A DNA stretch of 64,000 nucleotides from assembly GCA_963805915.1 (NCBI GenBank), contig CAWDWD010000020.1, positions 34,679-98,678 of the forward strand. The letters run 5' to 3'. The notes beneath the pieces were generated by a model. It had not been told where the DNA came from and did not search any database. It saw nothing but the letters and a program-made list of their open reading frames with translations. The position numbers and the translations under genes are program-made. Below are positions 19,023 through 28,067 of this stretch, piece by piece; positions within the stretch are counted from its first letter, which is position 1, and each line of letters starts with the position of its first letter. This DNA is from JAEULH01 sp963805915. GTDB lineage: Bacteria; Pseudomonadota; Alphaproteobacteria; Rhodospirillales; Defluviicoccaceae.

Positions 19023-20174
19023 ATGCCCGAGGTTACCGAACAGCAAATTGTCGATACGCTGCGTTGCGTGGTCGACCCGGACCGTCATGCGGATATCATC
19101 GGCCTCGGCATGGTCCAGGGCATCCGGATCAAGAACGGCCATGTAGCGCTGTCGCTCGAGGTCGATCCGGACCGTGGCGCCAAGCTCGAGCCCTTGCGCA
19201 AGCAAGTCGAAAGCATGGTCCATAAGCTGCCCGGCGTCATCTCGGCGAGTGTCGTGCTGACCGCCGAACGCAAGGCCACCGCGCAACCGGCCGGGCGGCC
19301 CGGCGGCGGTCATACGCACGGGCATGCCCATGGGCACGCCCATGGGCAGGCTCAGCAGGGACCGGCGCTGTTGCCGGAGGTGAAAGCCATTGTCGCGGTC
19401 GCATCGGGCAAGGGCGGGGTCGGCAAGTCGACAACCGCGGTCAATCTGGCGGTCGCACTGGCGAAACTCGGCAAGCGCACCGGCCTGCTCGATGCGGACA
19501 TTTACGGCCCGTCGGCCCGCCGGCTGCTCGGGATCACTGGCCAGCCCGTGTCGAGCGATGGCGCCAAGCTTGACCCGATGGGCAAATTCGGCATCAAGGC
19601 CATGTCCATGGCCTTCCTTGTCGAGGAGGAGACGCCGATCGTCTGGCGCGGGCCGATGGTCCAGTCCGCGCTCGAACAGATGATGCGCGACGTCGCCTGG
19701 GGCGAGCTCGACGTGCTTATTGTCGACATGCCGCCGGGGACGGGCGACACCCAGTTGACAATGGCCCAGCGCGTCCCGCTCGCCGGCGCGATCATCGTCT
19801 CGACGCCGCAGGACATCGCCCTGATCGACGCGCGCAAGGGCCTGAATATGTTTCGCAAGGTCGATGTGCCGGTTCTCGGCCTGATCGAGAACATGAGCTA
19901 CTTCCTCTGCCCCAAGTGCGGCGAGCGGACGGAGATCTTCGGTCACGGCGGCGCCAGGCGGGAGGCCGAAACGCTCGGCATGGACTTCCTCGGCGAGATC
20001 CCGCTCGACATCGCCATTCGCGAAACGTCCGATGGCGGCACGCCGATCGTTGCCGCCGAACCGGACGGAGAGTACGCCCGAACCTATCTGGAGATCGCCG
20101 CGCGGGTCTGGGACAAGATCGAGGAGAGCCTGCGCCAGCGCGTTGCCAGCACGCCCAGAATCGTCGTCCAGTAG
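19023..20174 (+). CDS. mrp: Iron-sulfur cluster carrier protein Mrp/ApbC
   Basis: 383-aa P-loop ATPase that binds and transfers [4Fe-4S] clusters. An N-terminal MIP18/DUF59 domain (about residues 5-80) is joined to the ATPase by a histidine-rich linker (HTHGHAHGHAHGQAQQG, about 98-114). The deviant Walker A GKGGVGKST lies near 129-137, and the bridging cysteines are in FLCPKCGERT (about 296-299). Start at 19023 with AAAGGAAAA upstream. The His-rich linker is unusual and could bind metal. Confidence 0.93.
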   Translation: MPEVTEQQIVDTLRCVVDPDRHADIIGLGMVQGIRIKNGHVALSLEVDPDRGAKLEPLRKQVESMVHKLPGVISASVVLTAERKATAQPAGRPGGGHTHGHAHGHAHGQAQQGPALLPEVKAIVAVASGKGGVGKSTTAVNLAVALAKLGKRTGLLDADIYGPSARRLLGITGQPVSSDGAKLDPMGKFGIKAMSMAFLVEEETPIVWRGPMVQSALEQMMRDVAWGELDVLIVDMPPGTGDTQLTMAQRVPLAGAIIVSTPQDIALIDARKGLNMFRKVDVPVLGLIENMSYFLCPKCGERTEIFGHGGARREAETLGMDFLGEIPLDIAIRETSDGGTPIVAAEPDGEYARTYLEIAARVWDKIEESLRQRVASTPRIVVQ

Positions 20175-20200
20175 GCTGCTTTCCTCGAACGCCACCCGCG

Positions 20201-20228
20201 CGGCCGCGCGGGTGCGGCCGCGCGGGTG
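20201..20228. repeat. 14-bp tandem duplication in the mrp-thyX convergent gap
   Basis: CGGCCGCGCGGGTG occurs at 20201-20214 and again at 20215-20228. The preceding bases extend the first copy to the palindrome CCGCGCGGCCGCGCGG, able to form a very stable stem in either transcript. It lies between the mrp and thyX stops and probably ends both transcription units. No T-tract is present. Confidence 0.6.
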
Positions 20229-20238
20229 CGATGCTCGC

Positions 20239-21183
20239 CTACTCCGGCCGGCCGAGAACCTCCATCAGCTCGCGCCACTCGCGTTTGCTCAGCCCGCTTT
20301 CGGGCTGGGCGACCGGGCGGCCGGCGATCAACCGGCGGACCACATCGAGCCCCTTGGCGGAGAGCCGGACGCCGCCCATCCGGTAGTTGACGAAGGCCTC
20401 GTGGGCGATCGGGACCCAGCGCCGCACCGTCTCGAGCAGGGTGTCGGCGTAGACCCGAATTTCGTATTGGGCGTGTGGGTCGGCGCGCAGGCTGAGGAAA
20501 TGCAGAAGATTGTGCAGGTCGATCTTCCAGTACCACTGGGTATAGGTGTTGAGCGTCAGGTTCATCCGCGCCAGTTCGCGCGCGAGCCCCAGCCGGTCCG
20601 CCGCCGGCGAAATTCCGCCGGCATCCTCGTTCAGCATCTCTTGGTAGTGGTCATGGCAGCGCGCCGCGTCGTCGCGCAAGAGATCGAGCACCCGCGCGGC
20701 CTCCTCGCCTTCAAGCACCGCGCCCCGGCCCTGACGGTTAGCGCGCGCCTGAGCGGCCAAGTGCTCGGGCGCGGGGATGTAATATTCCCGGTCGAGAATC
20801 GAATATCGCGCCGAGTACTCGTTGAGACTGGCGGTGCGGTGGCGAACCCACTGGCGAGCAACGAAGATCGGCAACTTGACGTGATACTTGATCTCGCACA
20901 TTTCGAACGGCGTCGTGTGCCGGTGACGCATCAGGTAGTTGATCAGCCCGGCGTCATCCTGGACCCGGCGCGTGCCGGCGCCATAGGAAACCCGCGCCGC
21001 CTGAACAATGGCGCCGTCGTCGCCCATGTAGTCGATAACCCGCACGAAGCCATGATCGAGCACGGGCATCGGCTCGAACAGGATCTCTTCGAGCGCGTCC
21101 ACGCAAGAGCGCCGGGTGTCACGGCGCCGGCCGCGCTGATCTTCAATCTCCGCCCGCTGCTGAGGGCTAAGCTCCATCGCCAC
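20239..21183 (-). CDS. thyX: Flavin-dependent thymidylate synthase ThyX
   Basis: 314-aa FAD enzyme that methylates dUMP to dTMP using methylene-tetrahydrofolate and NADPH, replacing ThyA. The ThyX motif RHRTASLNEYSARYS spans about residues 114-128. Supporting segments are VSYGAGTR, HTTPFEMCEIKYHVKLPIFVARQW and, near the C-terminus, MNLTLNTYTQWYWKIDLHNLLHFL. Start at 21183 or at Met3. No thyA is visible in the window. Confidence 0.94.
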   Translation of the reverse strand: MAMELSPQQRAEIEDQRGRRRDTRRSCVDALEEILFEPMPVLDHGFVRVIDYMGDDGAIVQAARVSYGAGTRRVQDDAGLINYLMRHRHTTPFEMCEIKYHVKLPIFVARQWVRHRTASLNEYSARYSILDREYYIPAPEHLAAQARANRQGRGAVLEGEEAARVLDLLRDDAARCHDHYQEMLNEDAGGISPAADRLGLARELARMNLTLNTYTQWYWKIDLHNLLHFLSLRADPHAQYEIRVYADTLLETVRRWVPIAHEAFVNYRMGGVRLSAKGLDVVRRLIAGRPVAQPESGLSKREWRELMEVLGRPE

Positions 21184-21305
21184 TCTCCGTCCACCACCGT
21201 TTGCATCGGCCCGTCGCCACCGATCCGCGTCGTTCTTGATAGTCCGTTAAATCAGGATTCTGAACCGGAACAAGCTGGAGGGAAGGGTCGAGGGAAGGCC
21301 TATGG

Positions 21306-21665
21306 CTACACGGTCCGACGGCCAGCGTTCCAGGCCCTGAACTTGGTCGCGATCACGTCCGCATCGCCGCTTATCGCAACCAGCTTGTCTCGGCCACCGC
21401 CTCCGGACACGATACTAAGCGCCGTCTTGGGGATTCGCCATTCGCGGGCAAGCAGTTTTATGATCGCCTCGTTCGCCTTGCCGCCGTGCGCCGGCGCGGT
21501 GACGGCGACCTTCAGCCGCAAGCCGCCACCGCCGTCAGCGCTAAACGCGCCGATGCGATCGCCGGCGGCCCGCGGCGTGACGTGAAGGCGCACGCGCAGT
21601 CCCCGCGCGGTGATCGTGAACACGCCTTCCAGCAGCGCCGTTCGCTCAATAGGCGATGGACGCAT
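21306..21665 (-). CDS. DUF167 family protein YggU
   Basis: 119-aa small protein with the DUF167 pattern: VRLHVTPRAAGDRIG, LKVAVTAPAHGGKANEAIIKLLA and the C-terminal LSIVSGGGGRDKLVAISG. The family has an alpha/beta fold and no established biochemical role. It overlaps the end of the YggT gene by 20 bp, and this YggT-YggU pairing is conserved in Proteobacteria. Confidence 0.88.
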   Translation of the reverse strand: MRPSPIERTALLEGVFTITARGLRVRLHVTPRAAGDRIGAFSADGGGGLRLKVAVTAPAHGGKANEAIIKLLAREWRIPKTALSIVSGGGGRDKLVAISGDADVIATKFRAWNAGRRTV

Positions 21666-21948
21666 AAAGACGCGCTAAGACCTGCTGCGTGAACACGAGG
21701 AGCAGGATAAGGACAATCGGCGAGATGTCGATCCCGCCCAGGTTAGGGATGACATTACGGATGGGCCGAAGCGCCGGCTCCGTTACCCGGTGGAGAAAGT
21801 CGCCAACCATGTACACGAAGCGGTTGCCCGTGTTGACAATGTTGAACGCGACCAGCCAACTCAATATGGCGCTGATGATCACGGCCCAGATGAACAGCTC
21901 GATCACGGTCGAAAGCAGCCAAAAAAGCGGCCCGAGAATGACGTCCAT
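21646..21948 (-). CDS. YggT family integral membrane protein
   Basis: 100-aa protein with two hydrophobic segments (FWLLSTVIELFIWAVIISAIL and ISPIVLILLLVFTQQVLA) separated by the YggT motif RVTEPALRPIRNVIPNLGGIDISP. The family is implicated in osmotic tolerance and division-site membrane processes in other bacteria; the exact role is not known. It is the upstream gene of the YggT-YggU pair. Confidence 0.9.
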   Translation of the reverse strand: MDVILGPLFWLLSTVIELFIWAVIISAILSWLVAFNIVNTGNRFVYMVGDFLHRVTEPALRPIRNVIPNLGGIDISPIVLILLLVFTQQVLARLYASIAY

Positions 21949-22106
21949 GCCCGTAATGCACTCATAAACAGTTGAAAATCCCGGCCACCCTAGCGGGGCT
22001 GATTATGCCGCGCAAGCACCAGCGCGCGGATCAACCGGTTTTAAGACCCGCCAAGAGCGGCCGTACCCCGGGTGCAACAGCAAACTCCGGCGCGGCGCGT
22101 CCGCGG

Positions 22107-23513
22107 TTACTCCATGTCTTCGAGTTCTCGGCCCTTCGTTTCCTTGATGTATTTGGCGACGAAGACGAACGACAGCAGGGCGAAGGCGGTGTACAGCCCG
22201 TACGCCGCGCCGACGCCGACGTTGTAGGCGATCGGCGGGAAGGTGGTCGAGACGAGGAAATTGGCGATCCACTGCACGCCCGCGCCCAAGGCCAGCGCCG
22301 AGGCCCGGATCCGGTTGTTGAACATTTCGCCGAGCAGCACCCAGGTCACGGGGCCCCAGGAAAAGCCGAAGCAGAAGACGTAGAGGTTGGCCGCGATCAA
22401 TGCCGTCGTCCCCGCGCCCGAGCTGAGCTCGGGAAAACCCTCGGCGTTGACCGGCGAGGTGCCGAACACCCAGGCCATCGTCCCCAGGGTAACGACCATG
22501 CCGATGGAGCCCGCGAGCAGCAAAGGCTTGCGGCCGAACTTGTCGATGAAGGCGATGGCGACCAGCGTGGTGATGATGTTGGTCAGGCCGGTGATCATGG
22601 TCAGCAGCAGGGCGTTCTCCTCGGTGAACCCGACGATCCGCCACAGCACGCTGCTGTAGTAGAAGATCACGTTGATGCCGACGAACTGCTGGAACATCGA
22701 CAAAGCCATGCCGATCCAGACGATCGGCAGCAGGCCGAACCGGCCGCGCAGGTCGGAAAAACTCGCTTTATGGTCGCGCGACACCGTATGGCGGATCTCC
22801 GACACCTTGTCCGAGGCGCGATGGCCGACAATGCGCAACAGCACCTCGTGGGCTTCGCCTTCCCGGCCCATCGCGACGAGATAGCGCGGCAACTCCGGGA
22901 TAAGGAAGGCGAAAAAGCCGTAAAGTAGAGCCGCCGGGAGTTCGGACCAGAACATCCAGCGCCACGCTTCGTAGCCCAACCAGAACGGGTCGCTCGCCGA
23001 GCCGGCGGACTTGGCGATGGCATAGTTGGCGAGCAGGGCGATAAAGATGCCGATGACAATCGCCAATTGCTGCAACGAGCCGAGGCGGCCGCGCATTTCG
23101 GCCGGCGAGCACTCGGCGATATAGGCCGGCGCGATAACGCTGGCGGCGCCGACGGCGATGCCGCCGAGAATCCGCCAGAAGACGAAGTCGGCGATCCCGA
23201 TCGGCAGGCCCGAGCCGATGGCGCTGATGGAAAACAGCGCGGACGCGAGCATCATGCACCGCGTGCGGCCGATGCGATCGGCGAGCGGCCCCGCGGCGAA
23301 GGCGCCGATGGCCGAACCGATCAGCGCCAGCGACACCGCCAGCCCGACAGCAAGGCTCGAGGCGTTGAAGTGGCCTTTCAGCGCCAGCACCGCGCCATTG
23401 ATGACCGCGGTATCGAATCCAAACAAGAAACCGCCCATTGCCGCCGCGGCGGCGATCAAAATGACGTAGCCGGCGTCGGGCGCGGCGGCCGATTTGGCGG
23501 CGGCTGTGGGCAT
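22107..23513 (-). CDS. MFS sugar porter
   Basis: 468-aa transporter with twelve predicted membrane helices. Sugar-porter signatures: GGFLFGFDTAVINGA in helix 1, ADRIGRTRCM between helices 2 and 3, PELPRYLVAMGR after helix 6 (usual form PESPRYL), INVIFYYSSVLW in helix 7 and a closing KETKGRELEDME. It probably imports a hexose or pentose by proton symport. GAGGAG precedes the ATG. The OprB porin gene lies immediately upstream on the same strand, so the two likely carry one sugar across both membranes. Confidence 0.9.
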   Translation of the reverse strand: MPTAAAKSAAAPDAGYVILIAAAAAMGGFLFGFDTAVINGAVLALKGHFNASSLAVGLAVSLALIGSAIGAFAAGPLADRIGRTRCMMLASALFSISAIGSGLPIGIADFVFWRILGGIAVGAASVIAPAYIAECSPAEMRGRLGSLQQLAIVIGIFIALLANYAIAKSAGSASDPFWLGYEAWRWMFWSELPAALLYGFFAFLIPELPRYLVAMGREGEAHEVLLRIVGHRASDKVSEIRHTVSRDHKASFSDLRGRFGLLPIVWIGMALSMFQQFVGINVIFYYSSVLWRIVGFTEENALLLTMITGLTNIITTLVAIAFIDKFGRKPLLLAGSIGMVVTLGTMAWVFGTSPVNAEGFPELSSGAGTTALIAANLYVFCFGFSWGPVTWVLLGEMFNNRIRASALALGAGVQWIANFLVSTTFPPIAYNVGVGAAYGLYTAFALLSFVFVAKYIKETKGRELEDME

Positions 23514-23592
23514 GTCCTGCGTCTCCTCGTGAAGCGCGGATCAAGGCCGCGCGCGTTGTTATTTCCGCGATTTCTACAGCCAATGGGGCGGA

Positions 23593-24984
23593 CTAAAAGA
23601 CCACTCCGGCCTCAAAACCGACGACAAAGGCGTTGTCGATGTCCTTCTGGCCGTTTGGCCTGATGACGTACTGGAGGTCCGGGCGAAAGTACACCGCCGG
23701 TGTGATCCTGAACTCGTGGTTCAGTTCGAGCGCGGTCTCGGTCGATTGTCTTTCCAGACCGGCGTCGTGACGAGCGTCGCTGAGCTTGTCGCTGAACCAC
23801 GCATTGGTGACGCCGAAGGTGGTCTTGTCGTTGGGCCGCGCAGCGATCAACCCCTGGTAGATCACGCCGCCGGAGACGTAGTACGGTAGAACGTTGTGAT
23901 CCTGGTCCGGGCTCGCCACGCCGACGACGAACCCGGTGAGGCCCTGATCGGCGCCCGGTTTTTCGCGGTAAAGCATCTGATCGAGCAGCAGGTAAACACC
24001 GCTGTTGCCGGAGAATCTGTCCCCGGGGAGACCGCTGACGAAGAGATTGCCGCCCTCCACGTCCTCGGCGACGTCGCGGAAGTGGCCGGTGTGGACGTAG
24101 CCGCCGAGCTTGTAGTGGGCCGGCAGGTTGAGCAGCCCTTGTTCCGGCGTCCAGGCGAGCTCGGTCAGGATCAGCGCGCCGTTATCGCCGAAGGTGAAGT
24201 TGGTGCCGTGCTTGTTGTTGTCCTGCCCGGCGTTGTTGGCTTGGCTGACGTCGCCGTCGTAGACACCGACCATGACGTAGGTTTCGGCCGTCGGCTTGAC
24301 CCTTGTTCGCACCCCCCACACCGCCGTCGGGTAGGCGGTGATCCCATTCGGCAGGTTAAAGAACGGCGCCGGCGGCTGGCCGCAGATGCCGTTGTTGACG
24401 AACTGGCAATACAGCGGCGAGGACAGGAAATCGTCGGTCGCGGCCAGCCGGCCGTAGGCGAGGTTCAGCCGGTCGTCGAACAACGAGGTGATGAACTGGG
24501 CCTCGACCAGCCGCACCCTCTGGCCGCCGCCGTAAAGCTGCTGCACGCTGATGGCGTTGTGGATGTAACTATTGGTCAGACTATTGCCGGTGCGTTGCGA
24601 GCCGGCGATCCGGAATGTGGTGCTGGGCACGCCAAGCAGCTTTTCCAGATCGAAATCGCCGCGCAGCAGGACGTTGTGGACGTAGGTCTCGCCCTGCTGG
24701 TCGCCGCCGATCGGATTGGCCATGAACTCCATGGCGTAGCCGCCGGTGATCTCGATCCCCCGATCGGAGAGCCAGCTCCGCGCGCCGAACCAGTCGCCGG
24801 TCACATTGTGGGCGAAGTCGAAGGGAGGCGTTGGCGGCGACAGCTCGGGCAGGCCCGTCTGCGGAATCGCCTGATCCGCCTCGGGCGCGCCACTGTCCTG
24901 GGCTTGCGCCGAAACAGGGCTCATCGCCAGGAGCACGGTGGCAACGAGCACGATGGCCAGGAGCAGGACAGCACTCGCGCGCAT
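23593..24984 (-). CDS. OprB-family carbohydrate-selective porin
   Basis: 463-aa outer-membrane porin. Start at 24984 (MRASAVLLL) gives a clean signal peptide ending VSAQA-QD, with GAGG upstream; the frame is open to 25068. Family features: GDWFGARSWLSDRGIEITGGY near the mature N-terminus, LFDDRLNLAYGRLA, and the C-terminal strand region AVYFRPDLQYVIRPNGQKD with a terminal phenylalanine. It lies 79 bp upstream of the MFS gene in the same direction. Confidence 0.88.
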   Translation of the reverse strand: MRASAVLLLAIVLVATVLLAMSPVSAQAQDSGAPEADQAIPQTGLPELSPPTPPFDFAHNVTGDWFGARSWLSDRGIEITGGYAMEFMANPIGGDQQGETYVHNVLLRGDFDLEKLLGVPSTTFRIAGSQRTGNSLTNSYIHNAISVQQLYGGGQRVRLVEAQFITSLFDDRLNLAYGRLAATDDFLSSPLYCQFVNNGICGQPPAPFFNLPNGITAYPTAVWGVRTRVKPTAETYVMVGVYDGDVSQANNAGQDNNKHGTNFTFGDNGALILTELAWTPEQGLLNLPAHYKLGGYVHTGHFRDVAEDVEGGNLFVSGLPGDRFSGNSGVYLLLDQMLYREKPGADQGLTGFVVGVASPDQDHNVLPYYVSGGVIYQGLIAARPNDKTTFGVTNAWFSDKLSDARHDAGLERQSTETALELNHEFRITPAVYFRPDLQYVIRPNGQKDIDNAFVVGFEAGVVF

Positions 24985-25211
24985 CTCGCCTCGTCGAGGG
25001 CGCTTCTTGCTTTGAGAAACGGCTCTTGAGATTTTCACCCCGAACGTACAATGATCGCCGACGATCATATCATGCCTCCCCGCACACTTGTTCTTTGGGG
25101 TAAGCGTATAGTGCCGTCGCCTTTAAGCTGTCGAAGAAATGGCGGACCGATGACATATTGATGCCGGTTGTGACTTTTTGGCCGACGCCCGTGTGCTGCC
25201 CAGATCGGCGG

Positions 25212-25646
25212 CTAGGTCTTCGTGCGCTCGAACAGCACGTAATAGAGGGCCATCCCGGTCACCATGGCGGTGACGAAGATCAAGACGGTGAGGCCGCCGA
25301 TCGCGAGCGCCGAGAGCGCCGGGCCCGGGCAGAACCCGACCAGGCCCCAGCCGAGGCCGAACAGGACGGCGCCGCCGATCAGCCGGATATCGATATCGCG
25401 GCGTGTCGGCACCGCGAACTTTTCCGCAAACAGCGGCCGAGACCGGCGAAACGCGAGCCTGTAGCCGAGCGCGGCCGTGACCACCGCGCCGGCCATGACC
25501 AGGGCCAGACTCGGGTCCCAGGCCCCTTCCGGGATTGCCAAAAGATCGAGAAAGTCCAGGATCTTCCGGGGATTGACCATTTGCGAGACGGTCAACCCGG
25601 CGCCAATCACGAGGCCCATCAACAGCGCGACGATGATCCTTGCCAT
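25212..25646 (-). CDS. YeeE/YedE-type membrane protein, second half (DUF6691-like)
   Basis: 144-aa membrane protein with about four hydrophobic helices. MVNPRKILDFLDL near residue 23 and LGWGLVGFCPGPALSALAIGG near 98 are the YedE-type pore motifs; the cysteine in GFCPGP aligns with the conserved cysteine of thiosulfate/sulfur-compound importers. It is read directly after the companion gene at 25662. Together they make the two halves of a YeeE-like transporter. The substrate (sulfide, thiosulfate or similar) is inferred from the family. Confidence 0.82.
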   Translation of the reverse strand: MARIIVALLMGLVIGAGLTVSQMVNPRKILDFLDLLAIPEGAWDPSLALVMAGAVVTAALGYRLAFRRSRPLFAEKFAVPTRRDIDIRLIGGAVLFGLGWGLVGFCPGPALSALAIGGLTVLIFVTAMVTGMALYYVLFERTKT

Positions 25647-25661
25647 CGATCAGCCCGCCGA

Positions 25662-26090
25662 TCAGCCCGCGATGACGTGGCGGACGATGATGACCACGCA
25701 GATCGCCGTGGCCATGAACGTGAGCGTCGCCACCGCCGAGCGCGGCGACAGCCGGGCCAGGCCGCAAACGCCATGGCCGCTGGTGCAGCCGTTGCCAAGC
25801 CGGGTGCCGAAGCCGACGAGAAGGCCCCCGACCACGACCACCGCCAGCGGCGCGTCGATCTGGATCGGTGGAAGCGCGCCGCCGAGCGCGAGGACCACGC
25901 CGGGACCGGCGATCAGCCCGGCTACGAACGCAAGCCGCCAGCCGATATCCTCGCCGCGTGCGCCGAAGAACAGCCCGCCGGCGATGCCGGCGATGCCGGC
26001 GATGCGGCCGCTGAACGCCATCAGGCCGACGGCCCCGAGACCGATCAGCACCCCGCCGATGAGCGCTGAAACGGGCGTAAAATTTTCCAT
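25662..26090 (-). CDS. YeeE/YedE-type membrane protein, first half
   Basis: 142-aa membrane protein, start MENFTPV with GGAG nine bases upstream. GGVLIGLGAVGLMAFSGRIAGIAG opens the protein and VGFGTRLGNGCTSGHGVCGLARLSPRS (about 98-124) is the hallmark sulfur-transport motif with two cysteines. Fifteen bases separate it from the second-half gene, and both are probably co-translated as a heterodimeric transporter. Confidence 0.85.
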   Translation of the reverse strand: MENFTPVSALIGGVLIGLGAVGLMAFSGRIAGIAGIAGGLFFGARGEDIGWRLAFVAGLIAGPGVVLALGGALPPIQIDAPLAVVVVGGLLVGFGTRLGNGCTSGHGVCGLARLSPRSAVATLTFMATAICVVIIVRHVIAG

Positions 26091-26279
26091 CGGCAGAGGC
26101 TCCATGATGCCGTCGCCGCGCCGGACCGCGGATGACGAAATTCTATTAGAACATTTTAATTGGCTCATATACCGTGTCAACATGGTGGCGTAATGGTGGC
26201 GTACGCGCGCGGTGTCGGCGCGGTTTGCGGCGCCTCCAAACGCGGCAGACTTTTGGCGATCCTGAAAGGGGACGATGAC

Positions 26280-26873
26280 ATGCGGGCGACGGCGATTGCA
26301 TTGGCTTGCGGCGTCTTGTTGGCTGGTCTTGGCGGCGTTGCCGCGGCCAAGGATGCGACCGCGCCGGATCGCATCGTGCAAGAACGCATCGATGCCAGCC
26401 GCGCCGTCGTAAGCGACTTCGCCACCCGGCTCAAGGGCGCGTTGGTCAAAGCCATGGAGACGGACGGACCGATCGGCGCGGTCGAGGTTTGCCAAACGTT
26501 GGCGCCGCGGATCGCCGCCGACGCGTCGAGCAAAACCGGCTGGCGGGTGGGACGAACGAGCCTCATGACCCGCAACGACGCCAATCGTCCGGACGCTTGG
26601 GAGAAGGACGTTCTGGAGACGTTCGCCGCGCGCAAGGCCGCCGGCGAAAGCCCGGAGAAGATGGAGAGCTGGGTGGTCGTCAGCGACGGTAGCAAGGAGC
26701 AGTTTCGCTACATGAAGGCGATCCCGACCGCGCCGTTGTGCCTGACCTGCCACGGCACCGACGTCGCTCCGGCCTTGCGTGAGCGCATCGATGCGCTTTA
26801 TCCGAAGGACCGCGCGACCGGCTACCGCGAGGGCGACGTACGCGGCGCGTTCACCATCACCCAGCCGATGTAG
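26280..26873 (+). CDS. Secreted heme-binding DUF3365 (Tll0287-like) protein
   Basis: 197-aa exported protein. Signal peptide residues 1-24 (MRATAIALACGVLLAG, cleavage near AAA-KDA). The DUF3365 domain covers the rest, with IGAVEVCQTLAP near 62 and the single heme-attachment motif CLTCHGTD near 157; GDVRGAFTITQPM is the usual C-terminus. AAAGGGGA lies before the ATG. Homologues bind one heme and are proposed redox or gas sensors. The lipoprotein gene begins 26 bp downstream. Confidence 0.85.
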   Translation: MRATAIALACGVLLAGLGGVAAAKDATAPDRIVQERIDASRAVVSDFATRLKGALVKAMETDGPIGAVEVCQTLAPRIAADASSKTGWRVGRTSLMTRNDANRPDAWEKDVLETFAARKAAGESPEKMESWVVVSDGSKEQFRYMKAIPTAPLCLTCHGTDVAPALRERIDALYPKDRATGYREGDVRGAFTITQPM

Positions 26874-26898
26874 CGCGGTGCTTCGCGGCCGCCGAATC

Positions 26899-27423
26899 AT
26901 GCGGCTCGGCGCGCCACTCGCCGCCGGACTCGCGCTCGCCCTGGGCCTGGCGGTCGCCTGCGACGAGATGCCGCTCACCACCGTCACCTACCAGATCGAC
27001 AACGTCTGGCGGTTCGCTCAGCCGGCGATGCCGCTGCTGATCGAAATCCGGGGGACTCCCTACCCGATCGAGGATCAAACCCTCGGGCGGATCGTCACGG
27101 AAGCGATGACACGGGCGGTCACCTGGTACGACGCGCCGCGCTTCACCGTCGATCCCGCAGCCGCCGGCAGCCCGGCCGAGCGGGTCGTCATGACCTTCAA
27201 TCCGGCCCGCGGCGCCAGCGCCGCCGCGCAGTGCCGAGGCAGGGTCGAGGGCGGCGAGGGCAAACCCGGCGGCGCGGTCCGGGTGCTCGCGACATTCTGT
27301 TCCGGCGGCCGGGTCCTGGCCAACGTCGAAGGCCGGATCGGCCGCGCCGGCGGCGGCGGCGACCGCCTGCCCTCCCTGATCCGCCAAATCACCCGCGACC
27401 TGTTCCAGCAACAGCGGCAATAA
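26899..27423 (+). CDS. Predicted lipoprotein of unknown function
   Basis: 174-aa protein with a lipoprotein signal: MRLGAPLAAG, a hydrophobic stretch and the lipobox LAVAC (Cys about residue 21). The mature part has no family I recognise. It has a mixed alpha/beta look, two further cysteines (AQCRGR and TFCSGG) that could pair, and a glycine-rich segment near 155. Its closeness to the heme protein suggests co-transcription. Confidence 0.65.
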   Translation: MRLGAPLAAGLALALGLAVACDEMPLTTVTYQIDNVWRFAQPAMPLLIEIRGTPYPIEDQTLGRIVTEAMTRAVTWYDAPRFTVDPAAAGSPAERVVMTFNPARGASAAAQCRGRVEGGEGKPGGAVRVLATFCSGGRVLANVEGRIGRAGGGGDRLPSLIRQITRDLFQQQRQ

Positions 27424-27444
27424 TGAGACAGAGTCGGGGCTCAC

Positions 27445-28014
27445 TTATTGATCAATGCCCGGCGGGAAGTCCTTCAGGATCTCGCTGACGGCGTCCTTGA
27501 TCTCGTCCTTGTCGGCTTCGTTGAAGGACAGGACCGTCGCGCCGATACCCGACCAGATGGGTTTGGCGCCCTGGGGCTCGAACATGTCGATGGCAAGGAC
27601 GCTTTCTTCGAATGTTTCCACCGTTCGCCGGTCGGTGATCGGCCAGAAGCCGCCGCGGTCCGGCCGCGGACCGTAGAGGTAGGGATCGCGGCCCCAGAAC
27701 GTCGTGCGCAGCCGGTCCCTCGTGCCGGCGCGGAAGTCGACCAGCATGTCGGCCGGCTCGCCGCGCTTCAGGCCCTTCTCGGCCAAAGTCGCCTCGATCG
27801 CGGCGCGGATGGATTGCAGGCTCATCGCCGTCATCGACGGCGACCCGGCGTCGGCGCCCCGCTCCGTCGTTCCGCCGTCTTTACGCCAGGCATAGGTATG
27901 GATCTTGGAGAAATCAGTGTTCTCGTCGAATTCGCTGAGCGTCCTGACCGAGTTCCCGCAGCCTGCAAGCACCGTGACCAGCAGCCCGACAAGCGCTATC
28001 GTTACGCGCCGCAA
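27445..28014 (-). CDS. DUF4136 family lipoprotein
   Basis: 189-aa lipoprotein. I start it at the TTG at 28014 because GGAAGGAAGGAAG lies just upstream and the residue order then reads basic start, hydrophobic stretch, LAGC lipobox (Cys near 19). The frame extends to a TTG at 28059. The DUF4136 domain is recognisable from FDENTDFSKIHTYAWR, SIRAAIEATLAEKGLK and a C-terminal AVSEILKDFPP. Members are envelope lipoproteins without assigned function. It lies 53 bp downstream of the ctpA-type gene. Confidence 0.82.
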   Translation of the reverse strand: MRRVTIALVGLLVTVLAGCGNSVRTLSEFDENTDFSKIHTYAWRKDGGTTERGADAGSPSMTAMSLQSIRAAIEATLAEKGLKRGEPADMLVDFRAGTRDRLRTTFWGRDPYLYGPRPDRGGFWPITDRRTVETFEESVLAIDMFEPQGAKPIWSGIGATVLSFNEADKDEIKDAVSEILKDFPPGIDQ

Positions 28015-28067
28015 GCTCTTCTTCCTTCCTTCCTTGTCCGCCCTTCCTTGGCCCACCAAGTGCCCCG

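Noticed and set aside
20201..20228. GC-rich tandem repeat as replication origin or recombination site
   Set aside because: Only two copies, no AT-rich unwinding region, no DnaA boxes and no integrase; a convergent-gene terminator is simpler.
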